Of a stretch of DNA of 64,000 bases, positions 12,189 through 25,130 are shown piece after piece. A program made the translations under genes and the position numbers. The stretch comes from Pocillopora verrucosa. Lineage: Eukaryota > Cnidaria > Anthozoa > Scleractinia > Pocilloporidae. The stretch covers positions 25,020,791 through 25,084,790 of the forward strand of contig NC_089312.1 in the NCBI RefSeq assembly GCF_036669915.1. Direction: 5' to 3'. The first letter of the stretch is position 1, and each line of letters opens with the position of its first letter. The notes under the pieces were generated by a model, which made no database searches, was not told the origin of the DNA, and was given only the letters and a program-made list of their open reading frames with translations.

Positions 12189-15100
12189 TTACGGTTTACG
12201 TGACCTCACGCTTTCCAACTGCTCCACCCAGTGTTTATGGAACTTATTGAAGCCAAGCACGAGCTCTTCGGCGTTGACTTTCTTTGACTCACTTTTTGAC
12301 TGCAGAGCAATCATTTGTTGCTTGGCGTCGTTGGGAACCAGCGTGCCTGATTTCGATTTACCTGAAATGGAAAAAAAAGTATACCGATGAATGAAAAGTA
12401 GCAAGTGCGCCATTTTCAGTCAGCCGGTCTGTCAGTCAGTAAGTCAGTTAGTCGATAGGTCAATACTTTTCAGTCAGTCGGTCGGTAATTTAGTGAGTCA
12501 GTGAAACAGTGAGTTAGTGAGGCAATGAGAGAGCAAGTGAGTGAGTCAGTCAGTGAGTCGGTCGGTCGTCATTCAGTTATTCTACCAGTCAGTCAGTCAG
12601 TTACTCGGTCGGTCAATTTGTCAGTCAGTCAGTCAGTAAATTAGTGAGTCGGTGAGTGAGTGAGTGAGTCAGTAAGTCAGTGTGTCAGTGAGTCAGTCAA
12701 TGAGTCAGTGAGTCGGTAAGTAAGTTAGTGAGTCAGTCAGTTAGTCGTTTGGTCAATTTGTCAGTGAGTCAGTAAGTCAGTGAGTGAGTCCGGAAATCAG
12801 TCAATAACTCGGTGAGTCAGTCAATGAGTAAATAAGTCGGTAAGTCAGTAAGTGAGTCAGTCAGTCAGTCGGTCGGTCATCATTCAGTTATTCTATCAGT
12901 CAGTCAGTCCGTCTGCAAGTAAGTCAGTCAGTCAGTCCGTCTGCAAGTCAGTCAGTTAGTTAGTCCGTCTAGAAGTCAGAAAGTCAGTCAGTAGGTCAGT
13001 TAGTTACGCTGTTAGTCCCTTGGTCTATCAGTCCAGTCCGCTAGTCAATCATTCACTTAGCCTATCAATCAGTCAGTGAATAGGCCAGTCAGTCTATGAG
13101 CAAGTGAGTAAGCAAGTTAGTGATTGAATCAGTCAGTCGGTCAGATGGCCAATCAATCGATCAACCTTTCAGTTGAGTCAGTCAGTTATCCAGCAAGAGA
13201 GTGACTGAGTCAGTCATTCAGTCTGTCAATCATTCAGTCTGTCATTTAGTCAGCCAGTCACTCAGCTGATCCAGCGGTACTAATAGCGGCTAAAGGTACC
13301 ACTAATGACCTACCATGTTTGATCCTTCGACATGGAAATCCACATAAGAGTCCTTGTTTGTATCTTCGATATAACTCCCATAAGAGTCCAATGATTACGA
13401 GACTGCCCACAATAATGACCCCATTTCTGACAATTTTCACGAATGTTGTTTGTTGGTAAAAGAGAGCTTCCGTCGCTTCAACTGCCAAGTTTTTATCAGT
13501 TTGTTTGGTCTGGCAAATGAAATAGGATCAGTTTTTAGTTTGAATATTCGCTGTAACATGCATTATCAAAGCACTTTAGAAATGGCAACTGACAAGACTC
13601 TCCCCTCGTTACCAGTTCATCTGCAGTGTCTCATACACGGGCTATTAAAGGCAGTGAACTGAGAGTTATTAATTTGAGTTCATAGGAGTTTAATATGCGT
13701 TCTTTCCTAATGTAATTTAAACTTTTCTTTGCTTCCTTCTCGGGCAGAGAATTGTGATGGGGACTGTTCTACAGGTCACCGAGAAAAAAAACAAAGACAC
13801 AACCAATAAGCACACAAACAAAACAAAATAAATAAATTTAAAAAAGTGTAGGACATCTCACACAATATCTTAATCTGGGGATAAACTTCAGATTTTCAAA
13901 CTATACTTCTGTTGTTTACTGATATCATGAATCTGTCCGACTAGTTCATATAGTTGATCAAGAGATTTTTTAGAGGTGAATACTTGTATCAACAGAAAGA
14001 GAAAGGTATCTATTTTAATCAACTAACTGTTGATGACAAACGTGGCATTTCACTTGCTCGCTGACTAAGCAGAGAAGTCTCTTTAGTGACAATTAAAAGC
14101 GTTCTTGTCTTGAAAACTTTTAAAATTGTTCTTCTCTCGTCCACCTTAATTCTCTATTTCACCTCGTTCCTCACCTTGATAGGAATGAGATATTTTGCAA
14201 TGTGATCAAATATTTCATGGTTGTAGTTCCTCATGTAACGTCGCACACATTGCGTGGTTTGAGGTGCCCCGGATGGAAGTACAAGGCCGTATGTGATTGG
14301 ATGTTCAATCGTGCGTTCTACTCGCAATCCCTGACCCTTCTCCAGGAACTGGGAAAACCTTGTCAAAGCATAATTGTCAATCAAAAGACCGTCAATTTTG
14401 AAGTCTTGCACGGCTTTAGTCATCGCCACCGGAGTGCTAAATGCTATATCAGAAAAAGAAAGGAATAAAAAAAAAACTTGATGATATTGGTCTGACACTT
14501 AAATTGTCATCTACAGATTTCTGAAAATAAAATCGAAGAACAAAGGAGCAAACAAACAAGTAAATAGTATAAAGAAATATGTTTTTTCGTCTTGTCACAA
14601 GCGTTGGACCAAGAAGGATCCCCATGAGGAATCGAACCTCGGAACTTCGAATTCCGCGTTCCGATGCTCTGCCACTGAGCCACTGAGACTCTATGGTAAG
14701 CGAGGTCTATTACGAAAAGTAATTTGTAAAAGCATCGATCGTTGACGGTTGACTTGCTTAATGATCCCTTCCGCAGCCTTTCCCCAGAGGGAACGTTGCT
14801 CGATATCCGGCTACTTAAGAAGCTACCTACTTAAAGGCTCTGCCATCGTTTTAATCTCCTGGCCTATCTCATCTCACCTTGCATATCAAAGTTAATGCTG
14901 ACTCCAAGTCGAAACTCTTCACTGCCGTTTACTGCACCAATCTGATGGATATGAATCGATTAAACGTTTAGATTGATATATTTTATTAATATAGGGCTGT
15001 TTGGCTTTTGAAATTTATCGTTTACGAAAGAGATAGGTATTTGGGTCTCTTCCTCAACTCTCCCGCAAAGTTAAAGGATGAGTGGAAATAGAAAGACCTT

Positions 15101-18100
15101 TTTTAGGTATATCAGGGACTCGTTCTCACATCAGTCCTAATTTCAGAAAAGGACAATCACCTATACTTCTTACATACTAGTACCAAACTTGTTCAACAAG
15201 GCGTAACGCTACTGATTGTTTGTGCGAAGATCTCTCACCCTCTTTAAAGCAAACTCCGCCCAACAGGCGAAGACCAGAAAAAGACTCGAAAAAATAAACT
15301 AACTGGCGCTGCGCTCTTTGCCTTGGCTTAACCTACGAACGGGGTCCATGCTCGTTACAGAAGGATTGAAGCAAGTACCTTAGCGCCATGAATGTTAAAG
15401 TAGGGTCTTGTTGTGGCTGTAACAGAGGCTGTGACCAATGCAGTAAATATCGATATTATATTTATTCCAGTAATGATCCAGATGAAACAGAAAAGTCTAC
15501 CCGGCAATGATTTAGGGGAACTGTCACCGTACCTGGTAAAACAAAAAAAAAACACTATCAAGTTTAAAAAAAGGGATGTACCGTTCCAATAATGATACGT
15601 AAGAGAAACGTTCTCAAAAGGAGTTAGCCTTTTTTTTTTAATCTCATATCCAACAACTTAATGCAATCTGAATAAGACACTTAACCCGGTCATGATGACT
15701 TCCGGTTAGATTGTCCAAATGTCATTCGTTGTCTGTGTCCAGGTAACGGTCCTTTTCGGATCGCTCCCAGCCGGGTGATCAAATTCGAGAAATTATACAG
15801 GTTATAAAGTCCTGTTAAAGTACATGATCAATTACTACTCTTGTGTTTAAATCATTTACTGTTAAATGATCATGTTCGTTATTCCAACGGCCATGTGTGA
15901 ATCGTTCCTATCCTCAGTCACTTTCAAAGATATCCTTAAATCCTCGCATCTTTGGTGTTTGGGACCTTGCAAAACGATTCATGGCTTAATCTATGTAAAC
16001 TTTGACAAAATTATTTCTCTCTGGTACTCAGAACGAATCAAAATGTTGTTTCGTGGCTTACTGCATAAAACGTTAAAATACATGTATGGTTGTAGCTGTT
16101 CACACACAAATACGGGTCAGTATTCAATTTCCTCTAATCATAATTTTTCCGCCAACAAAATGGATCTTTACAGAGGGTAATTTTCATTTAGCCCTCTTGT
16201 TTAGCTAACTTTAGCCAAAGGAAGTGGTAGAATATTTGTATATCACTTACCCTACTGTTGTCATGGTAACAACCGCCCACCAAAATCCGTCCCAGGCTCC
16301 GTTCACAAATCTCTTGGAAAATTCATTAGAGAAGAAAACAAACTCCTGTAAAAAAAAAAAAAGATTATTTAAAGGTGTTACTTGCAATAACCAGTTACCA
16401 TTTCAGCCTTTGAGTGAGGACGAGAGAAGAAGCAGGCAAGCAATTCACAGCTGTTATGGTTTTCAGGGAGATGGTTTTCCTTTCAGTGAAAAGTACCTTG
16501 AATAAAAGTGAGTATTAGAGTGATTCTTAACTAAGTCACGACAAAATCATTACTTTGTGCTAAAAAACATTTTTCTGCTGTGTTGTTGGTTGCTTGTTCT
16601 TTAGTTCGTATGACATATAAATGAGCTTAAGTCCTGCAGTGATTCTTATCTATATGCTCACCAGTAGCCACACCATCATTCCAGAAGCGCCTGCTGCAGC
16701 CAGAATAAATACCAAGAATGGCCAAGTATCGAATATTGTGCTCGCGAAATTCTTTGTTTTCTTTGTTCCCTTTGCGGAAAAACATGATAAAATTATTGTT
16801 ATTTGATTACTGATACGTGAAAATGATTAATACACAAGAATTTTTTATTAAATAAACTTTCGAGACTAGGAAAGTATAGAATGTTCACTAGTTCATACCA
16901 CCAAGACCGCCTGAACACCAGACATCTCTTATCTGTTTTTTTTTTCTTTTTTCAGATAATTCCTCAGCTGAAAATCCTACGTGCTCTTCTAACTTTCAGT
17001 GGTATGCACAACAAACTGCTATATCAAAAATCATAGAAAGGAGAAGAGAGGTATGGCTTCACCTCGTTAATCATGATGAAGGTCGGCCCCGACTTGTAAT
17101 TCCTTTGTCTACTTGATCTTGTTTGGAAAGAGATACTCAGTATTTTAAGAATTTTTTCCTAAAAATGCAACGACCCGGCCAGGGCTAGAGCTCGGATCTC
17201 TCGATTCCGAGTCCACTAAACCAATATCCACGTCGGTGCATTCCCCTAGTGACACCACGAACTGTTTCCACCAAACTAAAAGTTATAACTGTGATCAAAA
17301 CATGTCTATACCTTCTCAGAGACTAGTAACATAACCCGAGGTGCTGTGACAACTGGGACAAACGGTTGATCACGGTACGAGTCCTTGTCTACTTTGGCGA
17401 TGTACACAGGAAAAGTAAAATCGTACTTCTGTTCAGAGAAAAAATCTTCAGCTTCCCAAATACTCTTCACGAAGGCACCGTACTTGATTTTACTTCCGTT
17501 GCAACAATGTTGAACAATTCTGTTGATGACATCTATTGATTTGAATTTATATCCATTAGTATCAAAACTTTCTCATGATTACTCCCCTAAGGAGTTTTAA
17601 ATTTGTTGAATACTCCTAAGGGCAACTTGACCAATTCCCAATGTCACCGAAGCCCTATCCAAAGTCGCCCTCCAATGGTTTCCTGACGGCCGACGAAAGA
17701 GACCCGAAAGAGAGTACGTCACGGCTGATGCATCTTGACTAAATTTGCCTAAACCTTTCATTTTTTCTTAGCCATCCTCTATTATTTACGGGTAACTCTT
17801 ACCTCCCACTTGTTTGTCCGCCCTCCCAAGCTATCAAGTTTTAATTCCATTGTGTTTCATTCCACGAATGTTATTCATTTGAGAACGACCACGCCCAAAT
17901 TAGTACCCTCATCGCGTAGAACCTTCAGTGACTTAAAATTCGACAAGGAAAGAGGAACGTACAGTAACTCACTTGGAAATATTCCTCGTGCGGCAAAGCC
18001 AAACTTTTTGCCTAATTTCGGTCCCAAGATCCCAGCGTACGGTAAATTCAAACTCCACGAAATGGAGAGTCCCATGCCCTTCTGACAGCGCTCGTCCAGA

Positions 18101-18291
18101 GAGTGGGAGGTCAGATTCCTGAATTCTTGTGTTATCCTACCAAATCTTCTAGGTACGTAAGTGTTCTTGACGTCAATAAATATGTCATCTGAAGTCAAAT
18201 TTGCGTCCTTTTCCCATGCAACAAACAATGCGTTCGACACAGACACTGTGCTCAAGAATACCATGTGGGTGACAGTCAAACGGCACATCAT
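12189..18291 (-). CDS. glutamate-receptor-like channel with K+ selectivity filter (TVGYGD), 9 exons
   Basis: Predicted 526-aa membrane channel. Exons in coding order: 18291-17973, 17532-17312, 16751-16662, 16345-16251, 15532-15379, 14941-14878, 14443-14175, 13509-13314, 12361-12189; all borders are AG/GT and all phases agree. Order of parts: signal peptide (1-21); first half of a bilobed periplasmic-binding-like domain (about 22-185); membrane helix 1 (190-210); pore helix and filter (226-245, WWAVVTMTTVGYGD); membrane helix 2 (256-278); second half-domain (about 285-404); membrane helix 3 (433-448); basic cytoplasmic tail. This is ionotropic glutamate receptor topology, with the K+-channel signature where animal receptors carry the Q/R-site pore. 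Known comparators are bacterial GluR0 and rotifer AvGluR1. The canonical ligand-binding arginine of the first half is not evident, so the ligand is unknown. K+ selectivity is inferred from the motif. The last intron is a satellite. Confidence 0.82.
12411..13263. repeat. AGTC/AGTG tetranucleotide-based satellite
   Basis: About 850 bp of imperfect AGTC, AGTG, GGTC and AGTT units (for example CAGTCAGTCAGTCAGT). It lies wholly within the last intron (12362-13313) of the channel gene and makes up nearly all of it. Confidence 0.95.
14560..14695 (-). repeat. tRNA-derived SINE copy in channel-gene intron
   Basis: On the minus strand, box A TGGCTCAGTGGCAGAGC (complement of 14666-14682) and box B GGTTCGATTCC (complement of 14628-14638) are well preserved, with D-stem pairing GCTC/GAGC. 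The anticodon region has an abnormal long stem and loop. The tail CATGGGGATCC...GTGACAAGACG is shared in part with the copy at 19.6 kb, so this is a SINE rather than a working tRNA gene. Confidence 0.65.
17165..17262 (-). repeat. degenerate tRNA-derived SINE-like repeat in channel-gene intron 2
   Basis: The minus strand reads TTTAGTGGACTCGGAATCG, then GAGCTCTAGCCCTGGCCGGG. This is the layout of a decayed tRNA-like head followed by a tail related to the repeat at 9.8 kb. Confidence 0.4.
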
Positions 18292-19529
18292 TGTTGGAGT
18301 ACTTCTATGAAAAGAGTACGTTTAATGAAAAAAAGAAATAAAAAATGATTAAAAAAAGGATATGGTTAGTTAATGATGAAATATAACAATTATTCAAGCG
18401 AAAGTCCAGCGAAATGCCAGGTGTTAAAATTTCTGAAATACGTTTATAATATTTAACAGAATAAGGGACGGTTCCCTCAAAAAGGTGACCTTTAAGAGCC
18501 CCCTAAAGAGTGGTAATTCTGATGAAATGGTTCACAGTTGTGAAGCATGATGGCAACGCTTCCGTGTAGAATACAGTATACATCCATTTTCTTTAATTTG
18601 ACTCTGTTACATACGTGGTTTAATTTGAGAAGGTTTTTTTACAATCGCCGATTTATTTCCTTGTAATAAATGATCTGTCTTTCTAGGAAATTTTAGGGAC
18701 GAAAAAAGGAAAAGAAGGGACGAGGAAAGAAAGAGCAAACGGTAGTGCATGTGACTCTGATGAATAGCGAGCCTGATAATTAATTAACGCCCATCGCCGC
18801 AGGAGATCCTTGAATTGTTTGGTGGCTGATGGTTCACTTTCAGTGACAATTATGGTGTAAAAAAAATTAAACGGCACAAGTTTCAAATTGCGAAAGGAAA
18901 ATTGGAAATACCAAAAAATTTTCCATGCAAATTACAATTACCTGGTCCTTTGTGTTGGGATCAAAGGCTTTAGTGCGGTTGAAATAATGACGGGTGGTTT
19001 TCGGTTGGCGTGTCAATATAGATTTACTGGCGTGGTCGGGTAGGTGGAATGAAAAGGACAAAATTCCTTTTGTCGCAAATCATTTGTTGGGTTGAGCTAA
19101 AGCTGTATATGCGCCATCAGCTTGCAGTGGTTCTTAGTGTCTTTTGTTGACGTATTTACGATGGTAATTTCCGAAGCCCTTCAGTTCTCCTTTTCCTTAA
19201 AGATATACTTGATATCCTTCCCAAACTTTCATTTGAATTGTTAAATTTCCTTCATATGTTTCTGAATTGGTCGTTATGATAGGTACTACAAAAATATTGA
19301 AGCATTTTAGATCGAACGCTCCCGTCCAGTCTCATCTGAGGTCGTTCATTCTACTGCTACGAAAACCTATCGCTGTATAACCTTGTAAGAAAATACCAGT
19401 TATTATTTGATAGTTTTGAAGGTAATAAATCCCGGAACGTCGGGTAACAATTCGGAGACTTATTCATTTCTTGAATATGGGATAAGAAAGAGGGCAAAAT
19501 TTCAGCTCATTCGTCGAAGAAAAAGAAGA

Positions 19530-19665
19530 GAAAGATTTTGTTCGCTTTACTACGAACTTGGGATCGAAAAAAAGATCCTAGTCCTGCATGAGAAATCGAG
19601 TCCCTGACCTTCTGATTTCGTGTTCGAATGTTCTACAACTGCGCTAATACCAAGATCTCGATGAT
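19530..19665 (-). repeat. tRNA-derived SINE copy
   Basis: The minus strand reads TATTAGCGCAGTTGTAGAAC (box A-like), then GGGACTCGATTTCTCATGC (box B-like and tail). It aligns in order and spacing with the better preserved copy at 14.6 kb. Confidence 0.5.
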
Positions 19666-20390
19666 GAGGGAGGCCTTGTTTTAATTCCATATTTGATAAC
19701 AGTCCTGCATTATGCAAGGAGCGCGTCACAGCTTAACTGAAGACTTCCAAACTATTGTGGGCTTTGCCTTGACAGGTATCGATTGGTTCATGGTTAATCT
19801 ACAAACAGCGAGATCCAATCAATCGGGCAAATGGCAATATTTTGGCAAGATATATCAAATATAATATTGATCACAACGAAGAAATAATAGGGGAGCAATT
19901 CAAGTTGAAATTACGAAAAATGTGTTGTTTTAAAATCAGAATAGGAAAATGATTCGAACGTATCGGCTGACCCCCGGACTAACTGTTCTATTATTATAAA
20001 ATATTCTGGTTCAAGTTTATTCTTACATTCTCAATTATCGAGGGACTACAATTAAAGAGGCTGTCGGAACATCAAAAGCTAATAGGCTTAAGATTTGATA
20101 AAAGGGGAATACACTTTTTTCGATATAGGAAAGTCTAATTTTTGGGCTGAGACTTAACGTTCTTATTTTTTTTTTCTATTTGAGCCCGAAAACGTTCTTA
20201 ACTTGTTCTTAAAGTTATGTGATGTTGTGTTTCAATAGATCAGTTCGGACGTGAGTTAATTCTCCTGTTCGACCACAGTTTTACATTTCTGTTACCTTTA
20301 TTCATACTTTTCACAAAAAAAAGCAAAATAAAGACGTTGTTAACCGACTCTCAGCCCGGGTGTGTTCTCAGTATGTTCTTAAAATTTTGG

Positions 20391-20610
20391 TTAACCCTTT
20401 ACACCCCAAAATCAGCATGCAATATTCTTCATACTGTTCATCATACACTTCTAATGTGTTCAGGTGCTGACAAGTAGAATTTTTTTAAAAATAAAGAAAT
20501 TCTTTAGTTGTTGATCATTTTCTTTATTCTTGTGGCCTTCATGTGTGATTCAGGGGAGTTATTGCGAGGACAAATTAGATGTTAGTCGCTCTTAGGGCTG
20601 AAAGGGTTAA
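20391..20610. mobile_element. piggyBac-type MITE flanked by TTAA
   Basis: The 220-bp segment starts TTAACCCTTTACACCCC and ends GGGCTGAAAGGGTTAA. This gives inverted CCCTTT termini directly inside duplicated TTAA, the target signature of piggyBac elements. No coding capacity. Confidence 0.75.
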
Positions 20611-23600
20611 TCTTAGCCTCAACTGATCAGTGCAACATCATTGAGATCCATGAAAACATGAAATTGTTAAAGTTATTGCTTTGGAGCGACTACTTCCTTT
20701 AGCAGAGAAAATCTCACACTGGTTTCTGACTCGCTGTGTTTCTGTTGTAATCACAGCATCGCTTTCAATTAACTGTCTTGGTTGGTAGAACTATCTTTAT
20801 ATGTACTAATGGAAAGCGTTTAAACTGATAAATTACTGTACTTTTCATTACGCCTCTTTCGCGGTGCCATGAACGAAAAATTGAATCACTTGGTAGTCTG
20901 TAAACATGCGATGAAATAAAGCAAAATCTAATAAATTTTGACACGTAATATCAATGATATTTTTCTGCGAGCTGCAAACTCAAAGAAAGGCCCTGAACGT
21001 AAAAGCAAGCAGGACGTTAATAAATAGAAGGATCTCCCGCAGTTTGATGCAGGTTAACCATCTTGAATTACCATCAGGGGAAAAAAATTTTAATATTGTG
21101 CTTGGAGTCATGAACGTAGTGCGCCACGAATTCCAAAGGATCCAAAATGTCTTTTAAGTTTTTGATGCTCGGTGTAATTTTACAACTCTGTCGGAATTTA
21201 GTATACTTCTACAGTTTCAGTTCAGTATGTTTGTTGCTAACAATGAGGCCGAATCGAATTAAGCCAGTTTTCAGAAAAGGTGACGCCAATAACTCGCCGA
21301 ACTTTCGCAGAAATATCGTTTGTTGAACTACAGCACACTAAGCTGGACGGGTTCACAAACTCTTAAAAAACAAAAAAATTTTCGAAAATGTTTTGTCTAT
21401 ATTGTGATGAAGTGCATTAATATTCGCATTAACGCACAGAATCGCACGCACGATCGTTGCAATTCATTCTTTCATAGGTGAATCAACCAACAACCGAACT
21501 TCGTTAGTAAAAAAAGGAAAATTCGGCTGAACCATCGACCAAAATCAACAGTAAGGCTCTATCGTATTCCACAACCTTGAATTCTGAGGTCAGCGTCTTT
21601 CATCGACTGAATTTAGCTGGATTTAGTGGCTTGTTTCGGGTAATTCATAATCGAACTTTTAATCTTGAAAATAGCCTTCGAAATCATCTATGGATCAAAA
21701 CTTGAATTTGAATCATGTTGAATCATGTTACGTGTACTTACCCTTATTTTCGATCTCAACTGGTGGATTCAGCGAGTCGCAGGAGTAAAATATATGTAAT
21801 ACTACATTTCGGGTAATTTTCAACTTTGCGCTATTTGCATTTCTAAACATTAATTTCAGGTGTTTTGGGACTTATAGGGCGCATGTCAATAACATAGAGC
21901 GGCCTTGAGTGATGAAATATTTATACGGAAAGAGGTTTGTCTGACTCAAATAACAAAAAGTTAAAAGGATTAGATACAAAAAAACAGTGGTTTATGGCAA
22001 AGAGCAAGGGATTTCACATTTCAGAATGCAAATTTTACATTTGACATGTCAGTGGAAGCGTTCACAGTAACAGTTTTTCATCCCATTGTTTATCAGATTA
22101 GCTCTATTAACTCGAAGACTGAGTGCGACAACAAAACACTTCAAAACAAACAGAAAATTGCATAAAATTATTGAATGACATGCTAATGTAAAACCAAGTC
22201 AAAAGAAGGTCTGCTAGATATTTTCTGAACTAGTATCATTTTCTCGTCTTCAATATTTAAAAATATTTGCTTAATTTGCCAAGTCTATAAATGATGTTAA
22301 AAACGACGGCTTAGCAAGCAAGAAATTATCTACTTTGGCAAAATAATGTTTTTCTGCATTTAAAATAATATCTTAATTCTAATATCAACAACGGATGCAA
22401 GCAGCCTAAAAAATTGTTGATTGCACGAAATCAACACGGTCGAAGAAATGGCAGGCAACTTTCTTCTTTCGTAAAAATCGTACGATCAAGTGAACTAATT
22501 TATATTTTCATTTCTGTAAACTATAACTTTTTCTTCGGCGCCGAAAAGGCTTATGTTAATTTCCCCCAGCAAGAAAATAGTAAGCCGCTAAAACGTTACT
22601 AGCAGGTGCTTTTGATGCAGATTATCCCACTCTCCGAGCTTTCAATAAGGGTGAATTATATTGAAGCAGTTTGGCGCGAGAACAATTACTTTAACTAGCT
22701 GGAGCCTATTGAGTATAGAAAAATACACCTAATGCAAAGCTGCATTATATTGAAGGATTTGCAGAAATTTCACGGTGACACGCACGAGCCTTTACGATGT
22801 TAACAATCAATGAAAGAGCTCACAATCTAACACAACATTTGACCAGGTGAAAGAAAGACAATTGCACCATTAAGCAAGGATTTAGACCTTTTAGTTGACA
22901 GAAAACAATTCTTTTGAGAGGGGGAAGGGAATATTCTCGTGACAATTTTTTTTCCGAAAGTTTACTGATGCTTCTTTCCATTCTTCAAGCTTCCTTTCGA
23001 ATCGGCAATGGTAGATCCCTCAGAACTTGCATTCATTCCAAACTCATTGTTGATTTACCATCCACCCTGAATTATGTTTCAATATCATAATATGAAAGAG
23101 AAAAAAAAGGCTGACTATTACACGACCCAAATTCACAAAGAATTCTGCCGATATTTGTGCATAATATCTTTAGGATCTTCATCTAGAATAAAACAAGGCT
23201 AATAGTTATCAGTTTTTTTCAGGTACATCTTTTTTAGAAACATATCAAACTCTTTCCCCAGTGGGACGAACATTTGTTTTTCTCGGTTCCAGGTGTACGC
23301 AACCACTAACCCCACGTAATGCGCTTGCTCTCCGTTACGAATTTTCAAAATGGCGGACAGGCCAAAGAGGGAAATAAAAAAAAAAAAAGCGATTTTGCAA
23401 TGAATACTCAACATACACCCTCGTTAGAAAGGTGAATCCACGGAAGAAAGATACAAAACTGTATGATATTGAGATCGATATGATATTAAATCGATACCGA
23501 GGGCCCCAACTTGCTAAGAAGTGCATTTAATTGCCTTCCGCCACGACCACTAGCTTTCTTGACAGCTTTCTGAAGACAGAATAATTTATTTCTGAAGACT

Positions 23601-25062
23601 TCTGATGTGCGGCTATTGATTATTATACCTCGTATACCTGATTACTCAAACACTTTGTTTACGATTTTTGAAAAGACCGACTCGTGGTTCTCCGTCTTTG
23701 TCTTTACATTGCTTTGAAATAGTATAGATTAGTAAGCTGAAACGAAAAATGAATCAGGGAAGTTTACGAAAAATCCAGCAAACAAGCTTAAAAAAGGCAT
23801 TTATTTAGACTTCATACTTCAACGAACTTCACAAATCTTATTTGTTTATCTTGTAAGTAAACGATGGCAGATTAATTCCCGAAGCGCTCTCCGAGTTTCC
23901 CGATCCCTCTCCTCTTACAAAACAGGAAAAAATCAAAAGGAGGAAGATACAGCTGTTTTGAAACGCCATTTGACGAGGGTAAATCTACTTTTTGTTCGAC
24001 ACTTTACATATCAAAACAAAGGAAATTTGTTCCTCTTTCTGATTCTGGCAGTACATTTTTGATTTGCGCCTGCGTAAAAGAGATATCGCCCGAGACCCTT
24101 CGCTCGGTCGTGTTTTGATCAAAAACGCCTTGTTAATTTCACGCAACCGCTCGGAGAAAAGGTAAAAATGACGAGGGAAAAACTTTACCTTCAAGTTAGA
24201 AAATTAGCGAAATAGAAAGCCACAATATTATAGTTTAATATTTCAGAGGTACATTGAGTGCTTTTTCCGTAGAGAATCCGCACGATGGTAAAACATTCGA
24301 AAATTACACTCGATTTGAGTGGGGTGTTGAACTGGGCGTAGTCACTACATTCATGTTAAGACTATTTCTACCCCATGAGTTTGATATGGATCCTCAAAAT
24401 TCGACATGTGCATGTTATGATGTTCTGTAGCGCCTCAATGTTCTTTGGAAATTTCGATTAAAATCCCTCGAATCTTCCCAGCGACTTTTGTTTAAATTTT
24501 TTGAGGAATTTTTGCGAGAACGAAGAACGAAATTCGCGTATTGAGTTACGTTTGTACTACTCTTGTATAGCTGCAATCAGCGAACCGAACAGTTGATTTT
24601 TTTCATAATGAATGATATTATTAGGCGCTTTCTGCATTATTATGGCACTTCTGTAGCACCTTAGATATGCAAGTATATGGTTTTGGAAGTCATTAGAACA
24701 TCATGTTTAAATTTCATTATCTAATTCAAATAAACCTTGGATATTGCGCTCCTGTAACCCCTAAACAAACTTTATGTATGGCTGTCAACATTTAGGAAGG
24801 CCTATGGTGACTTTTTTTGTCAGGACTTCGGTCAAAATAACATGCTGGAACTAAACCAGCCGTTTTCAGATAACTTTTATAACTGGCTCATTTGAACACA
24901 TACGAAAACTCTGAGCACCAGAGTACCGCAAATTAAACTGCGGTGATCACATCAATCCCCCGTCATGTTTCTGTTTTTTGTGTTATAATTAAGTGCTTAT
25001 CTTTTTGTTGCCAGCGTTCTGTCAGATAACGATTCAGGCAAGGAACTGTCCCATAGCGTTAC

Positions 25063-25130
25063 GACTTGTTCTGGTGTTCCGGCTTGTTCCGGGGTGTTCT
25101 GGTGTTCTAGTGTGTTCCGGTGTTCCTGAT
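25063..25130. repeat. GTTC(T/C)GG-type minisatellite
   Basis: About 65 bp of irregular units such as GTTCTGGTGTTCCGGCTTG, GTTCCGGGGTGTTCTGG and GTGTTCCGGTGTTCC. Low complexity. Confidence 0.7.

Noticed and set aside
14616-14692. Functional tRNA gene
   Set aside because: Box A and box B are good, but no normal anticodon stem-loop can be formed and the tail is shared with other repeats, so it is called a SINE.
23199-23414. Minus-strand frame (LKIRNGEQAHYVGLVVAYTW...) and an AAAATGGCGG motif on the other strand
   Set aside because: It looks protein-like in part, but no splice-compatible neighbour or known family could be found.
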